Notes: generated by a model from the letters alone, not told the origin. Counted from the first letter of the stretch, positions 43,642 to 53,518 are shown. The stretch: 64,000 nt of DNA from JAIQFL01 sp035295745 (GCA_035295745.1 DATGIL010000071.1:62001-126000); one strand, 5' to 3'. Numbers and translations are program-made.

Positions 43642-45134
43642 CGGCGCTCTTCGTTGACCGCCGCTGAACTTTTCTTCGGAGTCTCGGGAGCGTCCGCAAC
43701 CTGAAAGTGGCTCAGGCTATCGGCATAGCGGGACACGCCGCGGAATAATGCGTCGGCCAGCCTCTGCCGGTAATCCGGCTTCTTCAACAGGCTCTCTTCG
43801 CGCTGATTGCTTAGGAATCCGATTTCCGCGAGCACTGAGGGCATATTCGCGCCAATCAGCACGATGAACGGGGCCTTCTTGACGCCGCGATTCTTCGTGC
43901 CCGGGAAGTTTTTGGTCTCGAAGGCAAATAGTGACGTCTGGATGCGGCTCGCAAATTCCTTTGACTCCTCTGCCTTATCGTGGAGAGTAATCCTCTGAAT
44001 GATGTCGCGCAGCTCGAAGATCGACTTCTGCGAACTCGCATTTTCGCGCGACGCCACATCCAGGGCGTCCTTCATGTCCGTGAAGTTCAGGTAGTACACT
44101 TCCACACCGGAAATCTTCGACATCGGCGATGAGTTGGCATGAATCGAAATGAAGAGGTCGGCGCGCTTCTCGTTCGCCATCGCCGTACGTCCTTCAAGGG
44201 GGATGAACGTATCGTCGGTGCGGGTGTAAATCACCTCCGAGCCCATGCGATCTTCGATCAGTTTCCCCAGACGTTTGGAAACGTCAAGTACCAGTTCCTT
44301 CTCCTCCAGCCCGTGAGAGCCCGAGGTGCCCGTGTCGTGACCGCCGTGACCGGGATCGATCACTACCCGCGTCACCTTCAGACCGAGAGCGCGTACCAGC
44401 GAAGTGTCGCCGGCCGCTGTATGCCGCGCGGCTTTTCCCACTTCGCCTTCCGGAAAACGATTGGCGGCAGACGAACTATCCACCACCGCTTCCACCGGCC
44501 TCGGCAGATCGGCGGTCGCAGCGGCTGCAGCGGCTTTTTCGGGCGCTTTCGACATCTGGCCAGTTGCCGGTTCTGCGGGAGGTGGTTCCGGTAATTCCGG
44601 TTCTACCTTTGCAGGAGGCTTGGCTTGCGCCTTCAGCGAGGGATCGGGTTTGGGAGCCTCTACCTTGCTGTTCAGCGGAGCCGGCATCGTGGAAACCGGG
44701 GGAGGCGGCACCATAGCCGGGGGTTCCGTTACTGGAGCACCTGCGCGCACCTCAATCATCAAGCGGTCGGGCTTGGTGAGTTGCGAGGACTTCACTTCCG
44801 CCGAGGCCGCCAGATCGAGCACGACCCTCGTCACACCAGGTTTGGTTTCAGCGACGCGAATGCGGTGAACGAACTTGTCCTCGAGTTGCTCCGAATAAGA
44901 CCGCTTGCCGTCGATGCCCGGGCGCACGTCCACCAGATCGAAGTAGATCCGCTCGGGGTCGTGAAGGCGGTCCGATTTCAAGTGGAAGGCGCCCGTCACT
45001 TCAACCGAGACGCGCGTCATGTCCGTCAGCGACCAATGCCGGACCGCGGTCGCCACATGCGTCGCCGGGCGCTCGGTTTGCGCCACCAGAATGGAAACCG
45101 CCACTGTTACCGGAAGCGCTGCAATCAGCTTCAT
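43638..45134 (-). CDS. amiC: N-acetylmuramoyl-L-alanine amidase with AMIN domain
   Basis: 498 residues. Signal peptide (LIAALPVTVAVSILVAQ), AMIN domain at about 35-125 (peptidoglycan or outer-membrane localisation), a long Pro/Ala-rich linker at 130-240, then Amidase_3 from about 255: VVIDPGHGGHDTGTSG, GLEEKELVLDVSKRLG, VIYTRTDDTFIPLEGR and ADLFISIHANSS with the Zn-binding His/Glu/His, and VLAEIGFLSN with the catalytic Glu. It cuts the bond between MurNAc and the peptide during cell separation. Next upstream is a lytic transglycosylase 9 bases away, a sensible cell-wall pair. Confidence 0.95.
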   Translation of the reverse strand: MKLIAALPVTVAVSILVAQTERPATHVATAVRHWSLTDMTRVSVEVTGAFHLKSDRLHDPERIYFDLVDVRPGIDGKRSYSEQLEDKFVHRIRVAETKPGVTRVVLDLAASAEVKSSQLTKPDRLMIEVRAGAPVTEPPAMVPPPPVSTMPAPLNSKVEAPKPDPSLKAQAKPPAKVEPELPEPPPAEPATGQMSKAPEKAAAAAATADLPRPVEAVVDSSSAANRFPEGEVGKAARHTAAGDTSLVRALGLKVTRVVIDPGHGGHDTGTSGSHGLEEKELVLDVSKRLGKLIEDRMGSEVIYTRTDDTFIPLEGRTAMANEKRADLFISIHANSSPMSKISGVEVYYLNFTDMKDALDVASRENASSQKSIFELRDIIQRITLHDKAEESKEFASRIQTSLFAFETKNFPGTKNRGVKKAPFIVLIGANMPSVLAEIGFLSNQREESLLKKPDYRQRLADALFRGVSRYADSLSHFQVADAPETPKKSSAAVNEERR

Positions 45135-45143
45135 ACCATCGCT

Positions 45144-45911
45144 CTAGTGTGAGATGTAGCGCACCGTGCCGTCTTCATTCACGATCGCCTGCATGTGCTT
45201 CAGGCCCTCGGGCGCCCTCTCCGCGGGTTGGCTCACTGGCTGGGCAGGCCCAGCCTCTTCGGCGGCCTTGTTCAATTTCTTGAGCTGGTCCGCCACCAGA
45301 TGAAGATAGTTCTGCGTCTCTTTATACGGCGGCACGGTGCCATACTTCGCTACCGCCGCCTCACCGGCATTATAGGCAGCCAGCGCCAATGCATAGTCGT
45401 TGTGATACAGATCGAGCAGGTACTTCAAATACTTTGCACCGCCCTGGATATTCTCCATTGGATTAAAGGAGTCCGAAACTCCAAAGCGCTGAGCCGTAGC
45501 CGGAATCAGTTGCATCAGTCCCTGCGCGCCTTTGGGCGAGACGGCGTTCGGATTGTAGTTACTTTCCACCTTGATTACCGAGTGAATCAATTGCGGAGGC
45601 AAGGAATGCTGGGCCGCAACCCGATTTACCGCCTCATCCAGGTTCGCAGGCATGGCTGACTTCGCGGCTTCGGGCTCAGGTGTTCCCGCAGGAGTTTCGG
45701 GTACCACACGCGGCTTAATTACGGTCTCAGCCACGCGCCGCTCGCCGACAGCTCTCGGAGTCACTACCACGCTACGCACCAGCTTTCCGGTTTTCAAGTC
45801 CGTTCGAATGACGCTCGTGATCCGCTGCGGTTGCTGTACAGTATCGGCAGCATACACAACCATCGGCCCTAACACGAAACTCCAAACCAGTTTAGAACAG
45901 AAATGCGTCAA
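45144..45911 (-). CDS. Lytic transglycosylase (SLT domain)
   Basis: 255 residues from TTG 45911, which follows AGGAG by 9 bases. Signal peptide (FVLGPMVVYAAD), a basic linker, then an SLT domain from about 100: LPPQLIHSVIKVESNYNPNA with the catalytic Glu in VES, PKGAQGLMQLIPATAQRFGV and DYALALAAYNAGEAAVAKYG. It cleaves glycan strands in the periplasm, making anhydro-MurNAc ends. Its co-location with the amidase suggests joint cell-wall turnover. The Pro-rich tail after the domain is short. Confidence 0.93.
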   Translation of the reverse strand: MTHFCSKLVWSFVLGPMVVYAADTVQQPQRITSVIRTDLKTGKLVRSVVVTPRAVGERRVAETVIKPRVVPETPAGTPEPEAAKSAMPANLDEAVNRVAAQHSLPPQLIHSVIKVESNYNPNAVSPKGAQGLMQLIPATAQRFGVSDSFNPMENIQGGAKYLKYLLDLYHNDYALALAAYNAGEAAVAKYGTVPPYKETQNYLHLVADQLKKLNKAAEEAGPAQPVSQPAERAPEGLKHMQAIVNEDGTVRYISH

Positions 45912-46036
45912 AATGTTTAACTCCTGACGAAAAAAGGCAGCCGGCCAACCTGCAAAAGTCTGGAAACTCTACGTTTCCGGTAAGTAACCCGGGGAAAGTC
46001 CAGTCCAATACTAACTCCCAATGTTATCATTTCTCT

Positions 46037-46600
46037 GTGAGGCGGGCGGGATACGTGCTGACGGGGGGCCGCAGTTCCCGCATGGGTCGCGACAAAGCCA
46101 TGCTCCCCTATCACGGAAGCGTGCTGGGAGATTGGGTGGCACGCGCGGTCAGTGTCGCCGCAGGCCGTGTTGCCCTGGTCGGAGGAAGCGGAGCCATCGC
46201 GTCGCTGGGGTATCCGGTCCTCCCCGACCTCTATCCGGGCGAAGGTCCACTGGGAGGAATACTCACCGTGCTCCAGCACGATGCCGCCGACTGGAATCTG
46301 ATCGTTGCGTGCGATATGCCCGAGATCACGGTCAGCCTGCTGGCCGTCCTGCTGGAAACTGCCGAGCGTGAAGACGTGGACGCCGTGATTCCCGCGGGGC
46401 CTTCCGGCCGCTGGGAACCGCTGTGCGCGGTGTACCACAGGCGCTCGCGAGCCTCTCTCGAGAAGTCCTTCGCAGCCGGTACCCGCAAAGTGACGGAAGC
46501 CTGCGCCGGACTGCGGGTCGCGGTGCCACGCTTCGCGGAAATCGCCCCTTTTCAAAACGTCAACACCCCCGAGGATTGGGCCGGCTATGCCGCAAGATGA
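46037..46600 (+). CDS. mobA: MobA-like nucleotidyltransferase (molybdenum cofactor guanylyltransferase family)
   Basis: 187 residues from GTG 46037. The nucleotidyltransferase motif is LTGGRSSRMGRDKAMLPYHG, then LPDLYPGEGPLGGILTVLQH and IVACDMPEIT, typical of MobA. It would add GMP to molybdopterin, or act on a related nucleotide donor. No other molybdenum cofactor gene is visible. The gene's end overlaps the start of the next gene by 14 bases. Confidence 0.87.
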   Translation: MRRAGYVLTGGRSSRMGRDKAMLPYHGSVLGDWVARAVSVAAGRVALVGGSGAIASLGYPVLPDLYPGEGPLGGILTVLQHDAADWNLIVACDMPEITVSLLAVLLETAEREDVDAVIPAGPSGRWEPLCAVYHRRSRASLEKSFAAGTRKVTEACAGLRVAVPRFAEIAPFQNVNTPEDWAGYAAR

Positions 46601-47342
46601 CCCGTACCCGCATTACATAGAGTTCCGCCATGTGTATAAGACGTTCGACCGGCCGGTTTTGGTCGACTCCAATTTTCACGTAAATCCTGGGGAAACCGTG
46701 GCGATTATCGGACGCAGCGGCGTCGGCAAGTCGGTTACTCTCTCCAATATCATGGGCTTCCTCAAACCCGACAGCGGCCGGGTGATTGTGGCACACGAAG
46801 ACATTACCGACATGGCGGAGTCTGAACTACGCCGCATTCGCCGCAAGGTTACGATGGTCTTTCAGTCCGGCGCCCTCTTCGATTCGTTGACTGTCGCAGA
46901 GAATGTCCTCTTTTCGCTCGAACTTCGTGAAGATTACGACTTGAAGAATAAGGAAGACGTCGTCAACGGGTTGCTCGAGATGGTGGACATCTCCGAAGCC
47001 CGCAACTCCTATCCCTCCGACCTTTCGACCGGGTACAAGCGAGCTGTCGCCATCGCGCGTGCCGTCGCTGCGCAGCCGCAGTGCATTCTGTACGACGAAC
47101 CCACCACCATGGTCGACCCCATCATGTCCGATCACTTGGGCGACATGATGTTACGGCTGAAACGCCAGTTGAAACTCACTTCAGTAGTGGTAACTCATGA
47201 CCTCGACTTAATGTACAAAGTGGCCGACCGGGTAGTCTTCCTGTTCGAAGGGGGCGTGATTTACTTCGGGCCAGTGGCGGATCTGGCCAAGTCGACTCAC
47301 CCTCACATTCAGGAATTCCTGGCGCTGGACCGCGTCGAATAG
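46587..47342 (+). CDS. ABC transporter ATP-binding protein, MlaF-like
   Basis: 251 residues. Walker A IIGRSGVGKSVTL, Q-loop MVFQSGALFDSLTVAENVLF and Walker B CILYDEPTTMVDP are of the MlaF/Ttg2A lipid-transport type. The signature is unusual: DLSTGYKRAVAIARAVAAQP replaces the LSGG core with LSTGY. No MlaE permease or MlaD substrate-binding gene is adjacent, so the partner must be elsewhere. It overlaps the mobA-like gene by 14 bases, and the next gene starts 8 bases later. Confidence 0.88.
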   Translation: MPQDDPYPHYIEFRHVYKTFDRPVLVDSNFHVNPGETVAIIGRSGVGKSVTLSNIMGFLKPDSGRVIVAHEDITDMAESELRRIRRKVTMVFQSGALFDSLTVAENVLFSLELREDYDLKNKEDVVNGLLEMVDISEARNSYPSDLSTGYKRAVAIARAVAAQPQCILYDEPTTMVDPIMSDHLGDMMLRLKRQLKLTSVVVTHDLDLMYKVADRVVFLFEGGVIYFGPVADLAKSTHPHIQEFLALDRVE

Positions 47343-47350
47343 TCAGTCCG

Positions 47351-49150
47351 ATGGCGAAGCGAAGATCGAAGCCGCAGCAGCTTCAGCAGACGCCCCACCC
47401 GCGGACCTTCGCGAACATTTGCATTTGCCTCCTGTTATTAGCTGCGGTACTCGCCGTTTACGCCCAGACCCTGCACTTCGACTTTGTCACTTTCGATGAT
47501 CCAGATTATGTAACTGAAAATCCGCACGTGCAAGCTGGGCTAACCCTGGCTGGCTTGAAGTGGGCATTCGGCTCGGCTTTCGCGGGGAATTGGTTCCCAC
47601 TCACCTGGATTTCCCACATGCTCGACTGCCAGTTCTTCGGGCTTGACAGCGGTTGGCACCATTTCATGAACGTCTGCATCCACGCGCTCACCACGATGCT
47701 TTTGTTTGTTTTGCTCCGTCGCGCGACCGGAGCGCCGGGACGAAGCGCTATCGTGGCATTCCTGTTCGCGGTCCATCCTCTGCATGTGGAGAGCGTGGCT
47801 TGGGTGGCAGAGCGCAAGGACGTGCTAAGCGGACTCTTCTGGGTCCTGACGCTTTGGGCCTATTCGCGATATGCCGAGCGCCCGGAAGCCCAGCGGTACG
47901 GTCTGACATTCCTGATGTTCGCCCTTGGGCTGATGGCCAAACCGATGCTGGTGACACTGCCGCTGGTCCTGCTGCTGTGGGATCGTTGGCCGCTCGATCG
48001 CGGATTCCGCATCCTTGAGAAGATCCCCTTCGTGGCTCTGTCGGCGGCCGCTTCTGTGGTCACCTACATCGTCCACGCGAATGCAGGCGCAGCCCCATCG
48101 TTCGTGCTGATCCCACCCGCCCTGCGCGTGGAGAACGCCCTCGTCTCGTACGCGCGGTACCTGCTGAGCATGCTATTCCCGATGGATCTTGCGGTCTTCT
48201 ATCCCTACTCCGTGAGTTCGCTGGCCTTGCCCGCGGCCATTGCGGCGATTGTGGTGGCGGCGATCACCATCGCCGCTCTTCGCGCTTTCCCGGATCGTCC
48301 CTACCTCACTGTGGGGTGGTTTTGGTACCTGGTCACGCTGCTGCCGGTGATTGGGCTGATTCAGGTCGGCAGCCAGTCTCATGCCGATCGATACACTTAC
48401 ATCCCGATGATTGGGGTGTCGATTGCGGTCGTGTGGGGGTTGTCGGAAATTCTTGCGCCCCGCCCGCGAGTGGGGATTGCTGCCGCTGCGGCCGTCTGCG
48501 CCGCCTGCCTGGTACTGACCTGGATGCAGTTGCAATACTGGCGGGATAGCGTCGCCCTATACCAGCGGGCGATCGACGTAACGGCGGACAATTATCTCGC
48601 GCACTTCAATTTGGGTAGCGTCTTCGAGGCCCGCGGCGACCTCTCCGGTGCCGCTTCACAACTTCGGGAGACCGTCCGGATCCGGCCCAATTTCGCCATC
48701 GCGTATTCCGAGTTGGGCCAGGTACTTTCCAAACTCGGGCACAACGAGGAGGCCGTGGGGGAGTTGCAGAAAGCGGTGTCGTTGAAGCCCGACAACGCAG
48801 ACGTCCATTTGCGCCTGGGTGCAGCCTTAGGCGCGCTGAACCGTTCCGACGAAGCCGCGGGCGAATTTTCCGCTGGACTTGCCATCGACCCAAACAATGC
48901 CGACGCGCACTACAATCTCGGCATGGCCTTCGCGCAGTCTGGCAAGATGGCCGACGCCGTTCGCGAATTTCGCGCCACCGTGCAAGCCCGGCCGAACGAT
49001 TTCGAGGCGCGATACAACTTGGGACTGGCGTTAGCCCGAACCGGAAATGTCGACGAGTCGCTCATGCAACTCTCGGAGGCGGTGCGCCTCAACCCGTCAT
49101 CGCAGGAAGCCCGCGAGACCCTGGAAGATGTCAGGAAAATGAAGAAGTAA
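47351..49150 (+). CDS. Polytopic membrane protein with C-terminal TPR repeats (TMTC/O-mannosyltransferase-like)
   Basis: 599 residues. An N-terminal helix, then the extracytoplasmic block FVTFDDPDYVTENPHVQAGL and WISHMLDCQFFGLDSGWHHF, further helices (about ten in total) and VHPLHVESVAWVAERKDVLS, a hallmark of the TMTC/DUF1736 group. From about 415 a series of TPR units (AHFNLGSVFEARGDLSGAAS, AYSELGQVLSKLGHNEEAVG, AHYNLGMAFAQSGKMADAVR). Eukaryotic relatives are O-mannosyltransferases; in Acidobacteria and Planctomycetes such proteins are common and uncharacterised. A glycosyltransferase role is inference. Confidence 0.85.
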   Translation: MAKRRSKPQQLQQTPHPRTFANICICLLLLAAVLAVYAQTLHFDFVTFDDPDYVTENPHVQAGLTLAGLKWAFGSAFAGNWFPLTWISHMLDCQFFGLDSGWHHFMNVCIHALTTMLLFVLLRRATGAPGRSAIVAFLFAVHPLHVESVAWVAERKDVLSGLFWVLTLWAYSRYAERPEAQRYGLTFLMFALGLMAKPMLVTLPLVLLLWDRWPLDRGFRILEKIPFVALSAAASVVTYIVHANAGAAPSFVLIPPALRVENALVSYARYLLSMLFPMDLAVFYPYSVSSLALPAAIAAIVVAAITIAALRAFPDRPYLTVGWFWYLVTLLPVIGLIQVGSQSHADRYTYIPMIGVSIAVVWGLSEILAPRPRVGIAAAAAVCAACLVLTWMQLQYWRDSVALYQRAIDVTADNYLAHFNLGSVFEARGDLSGAASQLRETVRIRPNFAIAYSELGQVLSKLGHNEEAVGELQKAVSLKPDNADVHLRLGAALGALNRSDEAAGEFSAGLAIDPNNADAHYNLGMAFAQSGKMADAVREFRATVQARPNDFEARYNLGLALARTGNVDESLMQLSEAVRLNPSSQEARETLEDVRKMKK

Positions 49151-49151
49151 A

Positions 49152-49184
49152 ACACAAAAAGGGGCCAGCCTTTCGACCAGCCCC
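49152..49184 (-). terminator. Intrinsic terminator of the first TonB-dependent receptor
   Basis: On the minus strand GGGGCTGG-(8)-CTGGCCCC, an 8-bp stem with two G-U pairs, followed by TTTTTGTGTTTT, 28 bases beyond the receptor stop. On the plus strand no T-run follows, so it serves the receptor gene. Confidence 0.72.
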
Positions 49185-49211
49185 CCTCCCGTTACGATCG
49201 GTGAAGCAGCT

Positions 49212-52200
49212 TTAGAACCGGATTCGCAAACCGAACTCCATGTTCCGCGGCGTGTTCGCCTGACCGGTGATCTGCCCGAAAGTCGTGGGACTCGTCAGAC
49301 TCAGGCTCGGACCGCTCGGCTGGAAGTGATTCAGCACGTTCGTGAACTGGAAGAACAATGTCGTGCCTACGCGCTCTTTGTAGACGCCGATGTCCTTCAC
49401 TACCGCCAGGTCGAGATTCCACGTGGGAAGCCCGCGCAGGCTGTAGTAGCCGCCGCAACTGGTGTCGAAGCCCAGCACGCATGGCCGGAATTCGCCGTAC
49501 ACCTGGCCTGGATCGCTGAACATGTTCAGGCCGTAAGTGCCGGAAGTCTTGGTGCCGACGCTCTGGGTGCCTTGCCAGACGTTGGTACCCGTGTCGCCGT
49601 AAATGTTGTACTTGACCGACGTGGTGCCGGTGTACTTGGAGAAACCAGTGGCCGCTTCGGAAGTGGATCCCGTGCCGCTGCCGGTGGAGACTTCGCCGAA
49701 CGCCTGCGTGCCGTTGCCACTGCCTTCACTGTAGCCGACGCCCGTTCCGCTGCCGCTCTGCGCCGTGAACAATGGCGAGAACGTCCAGCCTCCCAGAATA
49801 TGTCCCAGGACGCCACGTTGATTGCGATACCACGGAGGCTGGTAGTACATCGAGAGGTTGTAGAGGAACTTGATGTCGAAGTTCTGCGGACCATAACTAG
49901 CCTGCAGATCGTAAATCGAGAGCGGCGTCGATGCGCTGTTGTACTGCGCCAACTGCGATGTGCCGAGCGAACGCCCGAAAGTGAAGTTGGAGATAGCCGT
50001 GAGCCCATGCCAGTTGTTGGTCCGCAGTGACACGAAGATCGCGTTGTAGTTGCCGTATCCCAAGCTGGTGTTCATGCCGACCGAGGTGGCCTGCCCCACG
50101 GATCCGCCCGGAAGAGCCTGGCTAAGCATGGTGCGGCCCAGGGTCCAGCTTGGCGCCTTGTTCATGGCAGCCCACAGATCGCTCACCGCAGTCTCCTTGA
50201 TGAGCGTCGTGTTCTTAGATGCCAGCGCCGCGGTGCAGCTACCGAATCCCTGGCAGTACGCCGAATTGGCGCCTCCCAGAGACGACTCGAAGAACGGCTG
50301 CGCCGTTACGTTCGCGGGGTTCACACTGTTGAAGACCAACTGCTGGTAGAGCGCGCCGTAGGCTTGTGCGAACGACTGTCCGCCGAGCGTCGTCATGTAG
50401 GGAACCGCATCGAGATTGACGAGCATGTACTCGTTGCGGATGATCTTGCCGATGTAGCCGATTTCCAGCATGTTGTGCTGGTTGATCTCGCGCTGGATCG
50501 TCAACGTGAAATTGTCCGTGCGATCCGGCCGGAAGTGCGGATCGAGGGCGTCCGGGTCGACGGTCTCGGGATTCGATCCCACGCCCGGATAGAATGGCTG
50601 GCCGAGCGTTTGCGAGGCCGCGGCGAGCGGCGCCTTCAGGCCGTCGGTGCCTATGCGGAATGCATTGGTCGGGTCGACCACACCGCTTCCCGCACAAGCC
50701 CCGGTCATCGAAGGATTCTGGCACGTGACGCCCTGCAAAAGGCCGGGGCCCAGCAACGGCACCAGCACCAGGTCGACACCGTTCAACCGCCCGTAGATGC
50801 GGCCGTATCCGCCGCGGACCACAGTCTTGCCGCTGCCGAATACTTTACCCAGGATTCCGTCGCTGAATTTCGGACTCCAGGCCAACGAGGCACGTGGGCT
50901 GAACTCACCGTAGAACGGATTGTACGGGTACTTCAACCCGGCCCCGACGTTCCGCACCAGCGTGTAGGCGATGGTGGGCGTGTAGGCTTGGCCCTGCAAA
51001 GCCGCCATTTCGCGCTGCGCGATGAAGTCTTGCGTGACGATCGGCTGATTATTTTGGTCGACCAGTGCGACCTGATTGCCGTTCAGCTCGTACGGCGGCA
51101 GCTCGAGGTTCCAGCCAATGCCGTACGTCAGCGTGAGGGACGGCCTCGCGTGCCACGTGTCATAGAAGTAGGTGGCGTACGTCGGAATGACCGACTTATC
51201 CGTCGCCGAAGTTCCCAGAGGCTGTAGCGTCAAGTTCGGCCCGGCGCGCGTGTACATCACCTGCGTCGAGCTGACCAAGCCGAGTGCTTCGGAGTAAAGC
51301 GTTTCGTAGCTTGAATACTGCGAAGAGGGCACCGTCGCGGGGATGTACGGATTGGTGATGCCGTTCGCGGTAACCGAACTGGCCCAATTGATGCCGGAAC
51401 TGCTATTCAGATAGCTGATCTGATTATTCACACCGGAACCGTTGTCGGTGCGCGAGTGGTAGTCGAACGCACGCAGATACGATCCGCCGAATCCGAACAG
51501 GTGATTCCCCTTGATCATCGTCAGATCGTCTTTTAGCTGCTTATCCTGCCCGTCCCAGAAGCGCTGCCGTACGCTCTGCGTATTCACGTTGTACGGAATC
51601 AACGCGGACGCGCTTTCGCCGCCGATCTCCAGAGCGCCGCCGAGTCCCGGCAGTTGCGCCGGCCCATTGTCGCTGCCCCATTGCCAGAACGTGCGCGTGT
51701 AGCCGAACACGAACGTGTTGGTGGTGGTCGGGTTGATCAAAGTCGTCAGCCCCGTCGTCCATACCGACGGCTGCTGCGGTCTCGGAGCGGTGGGAGTCGG
51801 AGTACCAAACGAGGTGCCGGGGAGCACGCCGCCGATGTCCACCTGGTTGGTCGTGAGACTCACCAGCTTGAAGTCGCGATAGGTAGCATAGAAATGCCAC
51901 TTGTCGCTGAAATCGTGATCGATGCGGCCCACGTAAATGTTGGAGGTCAGCGGCGAGCGAATCGTGCCGAGGAAGCCCTGCGTGTTGAACGTGTCACCGC
52001 CTAGCGGATTGTTGGGCAATGGCATCTGCTGATTCCAGATCTGGCTCACCACCGGATTGAGACCGACGCCGCGCGGATCGCAGAGGCCCGCCGGACAAAC
52101 TGCCGGCTGATAAGTCACACCGCCCACGGTCACCGGAGACGAGTTCAGATTGTAGGCCACGTACTGTCCTGCCGCGTTCTGCACCTGGATCACTCCTGCC

Positions 52201-53291
52201 CGGAACAACGGCGACGGTACGTTCTTCGAATAGAGATTCTGATTGGGGAATCGCAAGCCTTCGTAGTTGAAGAAGAAATACCACTTCTTGCCGAGGAAAT
52301 CCTTGGGGGTGAGCGGGCCGCCGATCGTCCCGCCGAATCGGTTCCGGTGATTGGAAATGATCGGCGTGTACGGAAGCGAAACGCTGCCGAAGCTGAACGG
52401 CGTGTGGTTGTTGCTCCACGAATTCGCCGCACCCACCTTGGTATCGAAATACCACCAGTAGCCCGAACCGTGGAACTGATTCGTGCCGCGCTTGGTCACC
52501 ATCTGGATCTGCGCGCCCGAGGAGTTATTGAAGTCGGAGGTCTGGTTGCTGACCGAGACCTTGAACTCTTCAATGCTCTCCACAGGCGTGGGAATGACGC
52601 CGGAGGGGCTGCCACCGCCCTGGCTGCCTGCCAGGCCGGAGTAGTTGGTCTGATAGCCGATGGTATTGCCGGCCATATCGTCGGTGATGTTTCCGCCGTC
52701 CAAGGTGTAGGTATTGGCGTCGTTGTAGGATCCGGCAGTGAAGCCGCCCAACGTGGTCGCCGGCTGCAACACCGCGAGCGTGGTGACGTCACGGCCCATG
52801 TTCGGCAGCAGCATCAGCGCCTGTCCGCTGAGCGTGTTGCCGACCGTCGCGTTCATGGTCTGCAACTCCGCGCCTGTCGCCGCCGTGACTTCAACCGTGG
52901 TCGAGGTCGCGCCGACTTTGAGCTTCGCGTTCAGCGTCAGCGACATGCCGACGTCCACAGGCTGAGAGTTCACTTCGTAGGTCGTGAAGCCTTCCTTGGT
53001 GAACGTGATCCGGTAGGTTCCGGGATTTACCTGGCTAAATATGTACCGGCCTGCTTCGTTGGAGATGGTGTTTTGCGTGGCCCCGGTTCCTGTGTCCGTG
53101 AGCTTGACAGCAGCACCAGGAACGGCGGCACTGCTTTCATCGGTCACTTGCCCGGCGACCGTACCGGCTGTGGATGACTGCGCCCAAACTGGCGTGGCCA
53201 CGAGGCTGAGGAGAAGTCCCAGGCTAATGACACCCAATTCGGAGTAAAGGCGTGAAGACACACCTCGAGCGAGGTAGTTACGCTTGTTCAC
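49212..53291 (-). CDS. TonB-dependent receptor with carboxypeptidase-regulatory N-domain (receptor 1)
   Basis: 1,359 residues from GTG 53291, which follows GGAGG by 5 bases; an ATG at 53306 is in frame but its own ribosome site is poor and the GGAGGGG would be inside the coding part. Signal peptide, then a Cna-B-like domain (GTVAGQVTDESSAAVPGAAV, GRYIFSQVNPGTYRITFTKE), plug domain and a large barrel ending NTPRNMEFGLRIRF with terminal Phe. The mid-part has the Acidobacteria-type features VESIEEFKVSVSNQTSDFNN and MVTKRGTNQFHGSGYWWY. Such receptors import plant polysaccharide products or other large solutes. It is paralogous to receptor 2. Confidence 0.95.
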   Translation of the reverse strand: MNKRNYLARGVSSRLYSELGVISLGLLLSLVATPVWAQSSTAGTVAGQVTDESSAAVPGAAVKLTDTGTGATQNTISNEAGRYIFSQVNPGTYRITFTKEGFTTYEVNSQPVDVGMSLTLNAKLKVGATSTTVEVTAATGAELQTMNATVGNTLSGQALMLLPNMGRDVTTLAVLQPATTLGGFTAGSYNDANTYTLDGGNITDDMAGNTIGYQTNYSGLAGSQGGGSPSGVIPTPVESIEEFKVSVSNQTSDFNNSSGAQIQMVTKRGTNQFHGSGYWWYFDTKVGAANSWSNNHTPFSFGSVSLPYTPIISNHRNRFGGTIGGPLTPKDFLGKKWYFFFNYEGLRFPNQNLYSKNVPSPLFRAGVIQVQNAAGQYVAYNLNSSPVTVGGVTYQPAVCPAGLCDPRGVGLNPVVSQIWNQQMPLPNNPLGGDTFNTQGFLGTIRSPLTSNIYVGRIDHDFSDKWHFYATYRDFKLVSLTTNQVDIGGVLPGTSFGTPTPTAPRPQQPSVWTTGLTTLINPTTTNTFVFGYTRTFWQWGSDNGPAQLPGLGGALEIGGESASALIPYNVNTQSVRQRFWDGQDKQLKDDLTMIKGNHLFGFGGSYLRAFDYHSRTDNGSGVNNQISYLNSSSGINWASSVTANGITNPYIPATVPSSQYSSYETLYSEALGLVSSTQVMYTRAGPNLTLQPLGTSATDKSVIPTYATYFYDTWHARPSLTLTYGIGWNLELPPYELNGNQVALVDQNNQPIVTQDFIAQREMAALQGQAYTPTIAYTLVRNVGAGLKYPYNPFYGEFSPRASLAWSPKFSDGILGKVFGSGKTVVRGGYGRIYGRLNGVDLVLVPLLGPGLLQGVTCQNPSMTGACAGSGVVDPTNAFRIGTDGLKAPLAAASQTLGQPFYPGVGSNPETVDPDALDPHFRPDRTDNFTLTIQREINQHNMLEIGYIGKIIRNEYMLVNLDAVPYMTTLGGQSFAQAYGALYQQLVFNSVNPANVTAQPFFESSLGGANSAYCQGFGSCTAALASKNTTLIKETAVSDLWAAMNKAPSWTLGRTMLSQALPGGSVGQATSVGMNTSLGYGNYNAIFVSLRTNNWHGLTAISNFTFGRSLGTSQLAQYNSASTPLSIYDLQASYGPQNFDIKFLYNLSMYYQPPWYRNQRGVLGHILGGWTFSPLFTAQSGSGTGVGYSEGSGNGTQAFGEVSTGSGTGSTSEAATGFSKYTGTTSVKYNIYGDTGTNVWQGTQSVGTKTSGTYGLNMFSDPGQVYGEFRPCVLGFDTSCGGYYSLRGLPTWNLDLAVVKDIGVYKERVGTTLFFQFTNVLNHFQPSGPSLSLTSPTTFGQITGQANTPRNMEFGLRIRF

Positions 53292-53362
53292 ACTCCCCTC
53301 CATCACGTAGAAAACACTAATCCCCTAAACGGCAACTAGGGCGATAGTGGGATATTGACGGG

Positions 53363-53391
53363 ATTGTATGCTCAACTACCCTGCGAGTCAA
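53363..53391 (-). promoter_or_regulatory. Sigma-70-type promoter of receptor 1
   Basis: Minus strand TTGACT (53391-53386), 17-base spacer, TACAAT (53368-53363), about 70 bases upstream of GTG 53291. The -10 box and spacing are the same as for receptor 2's promoter. Confidence 0.78.
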
Positions 53392-53457
53392 GGATTAATT
53401 CGGACTTCGACGTTTAAAAATGGAGGCGCGGTCAGCGGGCTAAGAATCCTGGTACTC

Positions 53458-53493
53458 AAAAGGAAAAGGGGCCGATTCTTGCGAACCGGCCCC
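53458..53493 (-). terminator. Intrinsic terminator of receptor 2
   Basis: Minus strand GGGGCCGGTTC-GCAA-GAATCGGCCCC, an 11-bp stem (one G-U pair) with a GNRA-type loop, followed by TTTTCCTTTT. It stands 25 bases after the receptor 2 stop and ahead of the receptor 1 promoter, so the two receptors are probably transcribed separately. Confidence 0.88.
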
Positions 53494-53518
53494 TGGCAGT
53501 TAGGATAGTGAAACCACT

